DNA from: Pseudevernia furfuracea
Lineage: Eukaryota; Ascomycota; Lecanoromycetes; Lecanorales; Parmeliaceae
Direction: 5' to 3'
Length of the DNA stretch: 64,000 nucleotides
Assembly (NCBI GenBank): GCA_022315425.1
Contig: JAIUPT010000050.1
Location: 1,612,001-1,676,000 of the forward strand
Below, one piece after another: positions 57,681-64,000 of the stretch (positions are counted from its first letter, which is position 1; each line of letters opens with the position of its first letter). A model generated the notes under the pieces. The model saw nothing but the letters and a program-made list of their open reading frames with translations, did no database searches and had not been told where the DNA came from. Position numbers and translations under genes: made by a program.

Positions 57681-59687
57681 ATGATTGGTGTTCTCTGCCT
57701 CTTTCTAACAGCGATTCAAAATGTCAATGCACAAAGTGCTCTTCCAGCGACCAATGTCCTTCCTATCCCCCCAGCGAATGTCGTACCATCAGCACCAGCG
57801 CCTCTTGGAAACGCAGCACTATGGCAACAAGCCCTTACATTAGATGCTACAATGAACAGCACCGGAAATCACGCCAACCAATATTTCTACTCGTCCGTCG
57901 CATGGTGGCAATCCCTCGAGAACAGCAGCAATAGTTATCTGTCGGGAGCACCACACTCTGTTGACGCAGGACCGTATATGTCTCAGCTCCTACAAGTAAT
58001 GCAGAATTACCCAACGCGCTTCGATCAGGCGCAAGCTTCAGAGGCAAGACAAAACTCAAGTAAGCAAGCGCAAGATAAAATCTGGAATGTTAAGGTCTAA
58101 TATCATATCGCAGTTGTTATCACGCCATCTCCTGAACAAACAATCAAGTCTTTTGGGGCTTCAGGTGCATGGTGGCCCAATGATCTCTACTATTTCCCCT
58201 CTGAGCAGCAGCAGAACCTATCACAGCTTCTCTTCTCAGAGGATTGGCTCTATCTAAGTGGCTACCGCTATAACATGGGCGCTAGCGGAGATCACGACAA
58301 TGTCAGTGTAGAGACGGGCGGCGTCCTTGTGAGCCGAGGAGTCGAATCCTTCATGAACACTGATGGCGTCTACGACTGGACGCGAGATGGGCCAGGCATG
58401 TACTATTTGCGAGCGGCCGAGGCCGCCAACGTATCATCCATCGCGTTCTTTGTCAATGCCGCGCCTTCTGGCTTGAATGCCACCACCGCATCTTCTGCAC
58501 CCTGTGGTGGGACTCTGGAAGCGACAGCGATACCGGCATTTGTCACCTACATTGAAACAGTCCTAGCATACTGGGCGGATCAAGGCATCACAATCGACTT
58601 TATCTCTCCCATGAATGAGCCTGATGACTCATTCTTCAGCTGCGGACAGGAAGGGATGGCCGTGCCTCAGAGCATTCGCACTGCTGTATTCCAACAACTC
58701 CGAGCCGCTTTACTAGCTTCGACCTCAGCCGGCGCAAAAGCCGTGAAGATCATGGGCGACGAGACTAGTCAAATTGCCAGTCAGGCGCTTATGCATTACG
58801 AGAATTGGTTGCCAGAGACTCTCACAGGCCAATATATAGATGCCATTGCGGTACATATGTACGATTGGCCAGACGATGCTACACTCTTGAATTATGGGCA
58901 GCTTGTCAAAAATTCTTCAGTGGGAGGCTCTTCGCCACCAGTCAAGATGACGGAAATCTCATCCTTTCAATCCGCATCCGGTATGCATAGCGAATGGGGA
59001 TGGACCGGGCCTTCGATCATGAGCGCACAGTATGATCCCACGATGTCCAGTGCGCTCGATATGGCACGCATGATATGGCAATGGTTGACCCTTGTCAATG
59101 CTGAGTCCTTCGACTGGTGGACAGCCGTCAGCACTATGATCCCCTGCTCTCCGAGTGCTGATGCCAGCTGCGCTACCACTATCGATAATGGCAATGGCTG
59201 GAATGACGCGCTCATCTACATCGATGCCGATTACCAAACAACGAAAGACTACAACTTCTACTTAACCAAGCGCTTCTGGGTCTTTCGCCACTTCACAAAA
59301 TTCATCCGCCCGGGCTCTGTACGCTACGACATCCCTAATGAGGTGCTACCATATGGTACAGTCGCCGTGGCGTCTTTGGGTGCGAATAATGTGTGGCAAG
59401 CGACCTTCATCAATCGCAATAACACCGCTCAAGTCGTCACTATGAATTTACCTGGGGCAGGAGGAAAAATCCAGGGATTGATACAAACGACTGAGGATGT
59501 AGACTGGGGCAATGTGGAATGGCCGCAAGTGGCTTCGAACAACGATATTTCGCTGACGTTGCCTGCGCGTGGGGTCATGACGGTGCAGTTTAGTGTCTCC
59601 GGGCCATTGAGTGGAAGACAAGCCAAGGCTAATGGTGACGGCGTGCAGAATCGCCAATCCTTGAGGCCACATCGAAGGAGTAGATAA
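57681..59687 (+). CDS. Secreted glycoside hydrolase family 30, endo-beta-1,6-galactanase type
   Basis: Exon 1 57681-58059, intron 58060-58113 (54 bp, GTAAGC..CGCAG, phase 1), exon 2 58114-59687; 650 aa. Signal peptide MIGVLCLFLTAIQNVNA supports this start. GH30 landmarks: SFGASGAWWPNDL soon after the intron, YRYNMGASGD, acid/base Glu295 in SPMNEPDDSF, nucleophile Glu407 in KMTEISSF, then the C-terminal beta-sandwich (RYDIPNEV to VQFSVSG). An extra N-terminal Asn/Ser-rich region of about 130 residues precedes the usual domain, and a basic tail (RPHRRSR) ends the protein. Acts outside the cell on 1,6-linked galactan side chains of plant arabinogalactans if the family assignment holds. Frame intact. 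Confidence 0.88.
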
Positions 59688-59831
59688 GGTAGACGAGATG
59701 ACGGTTACAAGTTTAAAGCTTGAGTGGTTCCTTGAATAAAAGTTCGACCAGCAGTCTCTCTCCCTCTCTCCTGAAGCTTGCTGTCTAATCCTGAGTCGTA
59801 CAACTGCTTTCTTTTGTATTCAGAGCAGCCG

Positions 59832-60615
59832 TTACATGCTGGCCTGCCGCTCACAATTATCTTGCATTTCCTCACAGTACGCTAGACTCTTTTTAACCTT
59901 CAGCAAGTAGTACGCCTGATTATTCATCTTGGGCTGCCGGTTAAGGCGGAGATCTTCCCCTTCCGTCACCATGACATCCTTCATCCAGAACCCTTCTAGC
60001 GCTATTGCAACCTCTTTGCTCCCCAACCCATTGATCTTCTTCCCGTTGCGCAATTTGAAATTACGGGGGTCTGTAATCTCTTGTTGTGCGTAATCCCTCT
60101 GACCGTCAAGGACGAGCATTATGCCGTTGGATTTCAAGCGAGAGAAACCAGAGTTTGGAAGCCTCCTGCAGTCCGGGAACACCGCAGTCGGGGCAGGCGA
60201 GGAAGTCAATTGCTCGTTTTCAGAGCATTGTCAGTCTCTCTCTCGAAATGTACGATGGGAACCGAAAGCACTCAAACTCATGGCCTAATAGAGCAGAACC
60301 TTGGTGGCGGTATCCTTCCTGATCATAATTTACTGCAACATGAAGCGCGATATGGTGCGTCGACATACCTGACTAAGGAACCCGGTACTGGCATAGTAAC
60401 CTAGAGCCTTGATGCGGGTCCCCATTCACTCAAAGCCGCTGTGGTTTTCGACTAGCCCTTTCATCCATGCGGCGCGGGTAATTTCACCAAGGCTGGTTCC
60501 ATATTCGCAGGCTAACGCGCTGCGTTTGTGTAAACATTAGGGTATGAGAAGAGAAACATCATGACATACTCGTTGCTGTTGAAGGTGCCATCGCTTTCTG
60601 TCGCGCTGGAATCAT
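59832..60615 (-). pseudogene. Unknown multi-exon gene with TGA in place of Trp
   Basis: Model: exon 1 60615-60570 (MIPARQKAMAPSTAT), intron 60569-60512 (58 bp, GTATGT..GTTAG), and exon 2 60511-60369 reading CEYGTSLGEITRAAWMKGLV, then GFE, a TGA (60428-60426), MGTRIKALGYYASTGFLSQ. The final exon ends at 59832 with VLDGQRDYAQQEITDPRNF and KEVAIALEGFWMKDVMVTEG. TGG-to-TGA would restore FEWMGTRI. The last acceptor is uncertain. I do not recognise the family; the sequence looks like a conserved soluble protein. Called a pseudogene because of the stop. Confidence 0.5.
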
Positions 60616-62422
60616 TATCTTGTCCTTTGTCTGAAGGACCAGTGTAGTAAGGAAGGCAAGATGGAGGAGAATCGGAGTTTATTGCGCGAGAGCGTCCGGA
60701 ACAAGAAAAGTTTGGCAGAGCTGATGATTCCTGATGTAGAGAACCAACGAGCAGACAAATGGTGTGAGAAGCTCGGTTTTAAGGCGCTCAGTGACCCACG
60801 GGGGAAAATATCGAGGAGGAGCGGACCAAGGAGGCACCCCCTATCACAATCCCCTTGGTCCCTACAAAGACCATTTCCTGTCAAGTTGCAACATTACAGG
60901 GATACAGACCTGTGCCCCTGCACAATCAAGCTGAACGAAAGAAATGCGAACGCTTCAAGGGAGCCTTTCTTACGCCTCTTCACCGAACCGAGATGATAAC
61001 TTATGCGCATCTACTCGGTCCTGATTGCCCAGCATGACTCAGACTGCATTTTGCCAGTGAGCGGCTCGCGCCCTGATTGCCAAGTGTATTTTGTGTCTTT
61101 GGGGAACTTTTGAAGCCGTGAGCTACTTTTGTATTTGGACAGTCCATCATTAGCGCACTAAACTTCGGGCCATGAAGGGTCTTTGGTATCTACTCCGACA
61201 GGTTTCCATGCTCCTCAGCGGCCGTTGATACAGGTATTCATGTCCTTGAAGCCCTCCATCCCTGATCTTGAGTGCTCTTTTACACCTTTGGCTCGTCATG
61301 CTCGCTGGCCACTATAAAACCGAAATCCTTTGAGCAAGGCGTGGGCAATATGGTGCTTCAAACCAGCATAAGACCATGGAAGTAATGTAGTGCCTGTGGG
61401 TTCGAATATTTTGAGGGATCACTCACAGGCATGAACGTTTTTGCTCTTCAGCCTCAGCTTCCTTGTCTTCCAAAAAGGCTGATATAATCGAAATCTCGTT
61501 GAGCGAAGACTGAATCATGCTTATGCAAAGCTGAAGAGATATTTAGGAGACTATCAGCATTTCTCAATTAAGGCAAGATCAGGCGAAGAAGCACAGTTTC
61601 TATATGTGTTGATGCTCTCTTTATTCTTAACCTTTCTGACAATACAACTCTGAGCATCGATAGCATCTTTCAAGACAAATGAATTAATTTTCTCACGCTT
61701 GACCTGCTGATATCAGGGCACGACGACTAAACGTAATATAGAGTCAATGTAGACTCTCTTTGACCACATATTATTATTCTTACCGAGTAGCTCGTAGAAT
61801 ACAAGATTCGATTTAGAATTGTATTAACCTGCAGTCCATGTGTGATGCCGAAACTTTTCGCTCTTCTTCGGGGAATTTCTCAACAATTTATATACTAACA
61901 ATAGTACTGTTCGAGCTTTCGAATAAAACATAGCTTGCCCTATGAACCTTAGCTAAAATGATGTTCGTCAGAAAATCGAACGGAGTGCTAGTTCTTAGGC
62001 TTGAGGTAGAATCTACGAAAATTCTCACATTGAGATAATAGGACCACTAGGCACTACATTGTGAGTAACTAAGAGGAGTCCTGACTTAGAAATTTATTAA
62101 CGAGCGTTTAAATAGTATGTCTGAAAGGCTTCAGGCTGTGATAGACGGTGACGGTCAAATGATAGGATATTAATGGAGGTGGGGGAAGATGGAAGGAACT
62201 ATGGTGGGGGGAGGCGCTTGTCTCTATATAGTTAGGGTGTACGGGCTTTTTTTTAAGAATCTTGACGCGCCTGCTTATAAGGGCGGAACGACCGAAAGTG
62301 GGCCTGCCATGATTACCACTCATGGCGGCGCGCTCCGATGTCTTTACAACTCTCATCATTCATCATTCAGCCTATGTCATGAAAGTAACAATTAAAAGCA
62401 TATCATCAGCTATCGCGAAGCC
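60616..62422. other. Gene-free interval
   Basis: 1.8 kb. The 61.5-62.1 kb part is moderately AT-rich and may be old repeat sequence. A frame at 60661-60996 is antisense-like and not supported. Nothing else recognised. Confidence 0.4.
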
Positions 62423-64000
62423 ATGTATCCAGGCAATGCGCCCCTCACCAACGGACTCAACTTCATTGATCGACTGCCGCCAGAGGTCGCAGACACTGTC
62501 TGCTCTTACCTGCCTCGCGGTTCGGACATCGCAAACGTCCGCCTGGTTTCCAGATTCTGGGTCAACGTTGCTACGCCAAGACTGGTACCAAGGGTGCATC
62601 TGATCTTGTAAGTGGCTGTGTCTCCCGTTCTATTCATTGTTATACTAGAGTGTTCCCGCATCAATTCTCAGACCTGTGGCCGTTCAATTTGTTTTGAGCT
62701 ATAGGGTAGATAGATGTTTGGTCTGAAGCAAATCCACCCTGTTCCTACACTCTGAGCAATAATGGGATCATTTACCTGTTGGTCCTGAAGCGCTGACACG
62801 GAGAATTTAAGCCACCCTGACAGCTTTGAGCGACTAGCTGCTATCTCGAGACATCCTGTCATCAGTCAATATGTAACGCACCTCTTCTACGAGCCTGATG
62901 CCCTAGCTCGTTATGAGTCTCAAGTGGAATGGGAAGATGCCGTTAGGAAGCGTGTATCTTGGGTAGAATTCGAGCGAGAATGCCGGGCGCATAACCAAGC
63001 TTGCGTAAAATTTACTCAAGACCCGCGCCATCAGCTCGATCGTGACAAAACAAACCAGGGTTTCATCGAAAATCAACGACTTTTCGCCGCACAAGAGCAC
63101 TTGAGAGAACAGAATTACGGTGCTTCCGTCATCTCAGATGCGTTTAGCCGCGTCCCTTGGTTGCAGCCCTATGCCCCGTACCCCCTACTTGTCCAACGCA
63201 TTCAAGACAAGCTTACAGTATCCATACGGAGATCAGTATCCATACGGAGATCTTGGTCACGGCCAACCAAGCGGCGTGCCTCAGCTGCGCTCGCTACTCC
63301 TGGGAAGTCACCACGCCGGAAGACAGCTCACAAGGCTTATCATCCGTGTTGTCAGTTGGCAATTCTTGCGAGACGAGGCAGAAAATATCAACATGATGAA
63401 GCAGTCGTTGCGCCAACTTCGCATACTCGATTTCACAATATCCACCGGATGCGCCATTGATGAGGATGAGAATGGCGCCAAGCCTCTGGAGTGCGAAGAC
63501 TATCTCACCAACAACGCACTGTGCGACTTCATCAAGGCAGCACCAGATCTCGAGAGCCTTTCGATAGCGTTCAATTGCTACACGACAGAATGTACGACCG
63601 AACTAAAGCGCATTGTGTGCGACAACCATTGGACAAGTCTTAAGCGCATCGAATTTGAGAATATCGATGCGACCCCGGCGGATTTTGCGGCCTTCTTCAC
63701 TCGCCACGTGTCTACTCTTAGGCATCTTAGCCTTAGAGCCATACGATTGCTCGAACAAGGAGAATAGGTGCCGACCCTGGAGAACATACAAAAGACACTG
63801 AGTCTAGAGACTGCTGAGTTTGGCGAAAGTCTCTACTGCGAAGATCCACCCCAGTATTGGCCTCTTGGCGCCACAGTCTATGAAGACGACGACGATGAAG
63901 ACGCCCAAGGCAATAGAACCAGAGTGGCCCTTTCACACTATCTGGTTCATGGAGGAAGCTGCCCTTTGCTGGACGAGAAGAAGCACCCTAATCAGGGCGG
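62423..64000 (+). pseudogene. F-box protein gene with frameshift and TAG, runs off window
   Basis: Exon 1 62423-62607 encodes NFIDRLPPEVADTVCSYLP and VRLVSRFWVNVATPRLV, a clear F-box start. Intron 62608-62811 (GTAAGT..TTTAAG) joins LIF to HPDSFERLAAISRHPVIS in phase. The frame is good to about 63200, then homology shifts by one frame to PYGDLGHGQPSGVPQLRSLL and continues through QSLRQLRILDFTISTG to a TAG at 63765-63767. It resumes with VPTLENIQKTLSLETAEFG and EDPPQYWPLGATVYEDDDDE up to the window edge. One TGG-to-TAG change and one frameshift near an 18 bp tandem duplication (63217-63252) explain the breaks. Confidence 0.78.
63217..63252 (+). repeat. 18-bp perfect tandem duplication
   Basis: AGTATCCATACGGAGATC occurs twice in a row inside the F-box pseudogene, adjacent to the point where the frame is lost. 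Confidence 0.9.

Noticed and set aside
59832..60209. Independent 125-aa gene
   Set aside because: Begins without ATG; it is better read as the last exon of the interrupted gene starting at 60615.
61860..62100. Minus-strand Copia RNase H-like peptide
   Set aside because: Only a loose resemblance (a DSTSSLRTST segment) with many stops; too weak to call.
1..64000. tRNA or rRNA genes
   Set aside because: Scanned for TTCGA-type T-loops and paired stems; hits near 38020, 39597 and 61395 lack the other arms.

Overview
The window comes from a filamentous ascomycete (Pezizomycotina, most likely a Dothideomycete). The evidence is short 50-70 bp GT..AG introns, fungal-type families (GH30 endo-1,6-galactanase, Rds1-like ferritin-domain protein, UbiA-type terpene cyclase, P450, F-box paralogues, the DUF6606 giant-protein family), and a 21 kb AT-rich block of retrotransposons whose decay (G:C to A:T, Cys to Tyr, many stops) looks like repeat-induced point mutation (RIP). 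The species cannot be named from the sequence. No rRNA, tRNA, CRISPR array or telomeric repeat was found.

Layout. 0-15.5 kb: an FMO relic, a conserved coiled-coil protein (1.4-2.9 kb, minus), a gag-like relic (4.9-5.4 kb), a fold-back repeat built from CCATTGCAGT units (6.7-7.2 kb), a solo LTR, an F-box gene, a two-exon coiled-coil gene with 11-residue repeats, a second F-box-like gene and a small two-exon gene. 15.6-36.2 kb: a nested retrotransposon island. It can be resolved by length-matched LTRs and target-site duplications (TSDs) into two full-length Ty3/Gypsy elements with 268 bp LTRs (G1 plus strand, 16391-26295; G2 minus strand, 26765-34346), two short LTR elements (C, 17493-19034; E, 26428-36031, split by G2) and five solo LTRs of three families. 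36.2-37.2 kb: a second large inverted-repeat element at the edge of the island.

37.9-43.5 kb: the most interesting gene group. It holds a UbiA-type membrane terpene cyclase/prenyltransferase, a fragment of one P450 (heme loop only), a full-length P450 and a short-chain dehydrogenase, resembling a small terpenoid biosynthetic locus next to the RIP island. The P450 has Cys instead of Arg in its ExxR motif, so the pathway may be decaying.

44-64 kb: an F-box-like pseudogene, a small GPI-anchor-like protein, a secreted ferritin-like protein, a degenerate DUF6606 gene, a small secreted protein, a second SDR, a compact 1539 bp LTR element with identical-length 133 bp LTRs and a perfect TSD, a secreted GH30 enzyme, and two further pseudogenes interrupted by TGA/TAG where homology predicts Trp. 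Three minus-strand loci (11.2, 12.6 and 44.7 kb) share a 60-75 bp upstream module, which suggests duplication of an F-box-like gene with its promoter.

Gene models with introns were built by reading splice sites and frames by eye. Family names rest on remembered motifs, not on database searches.
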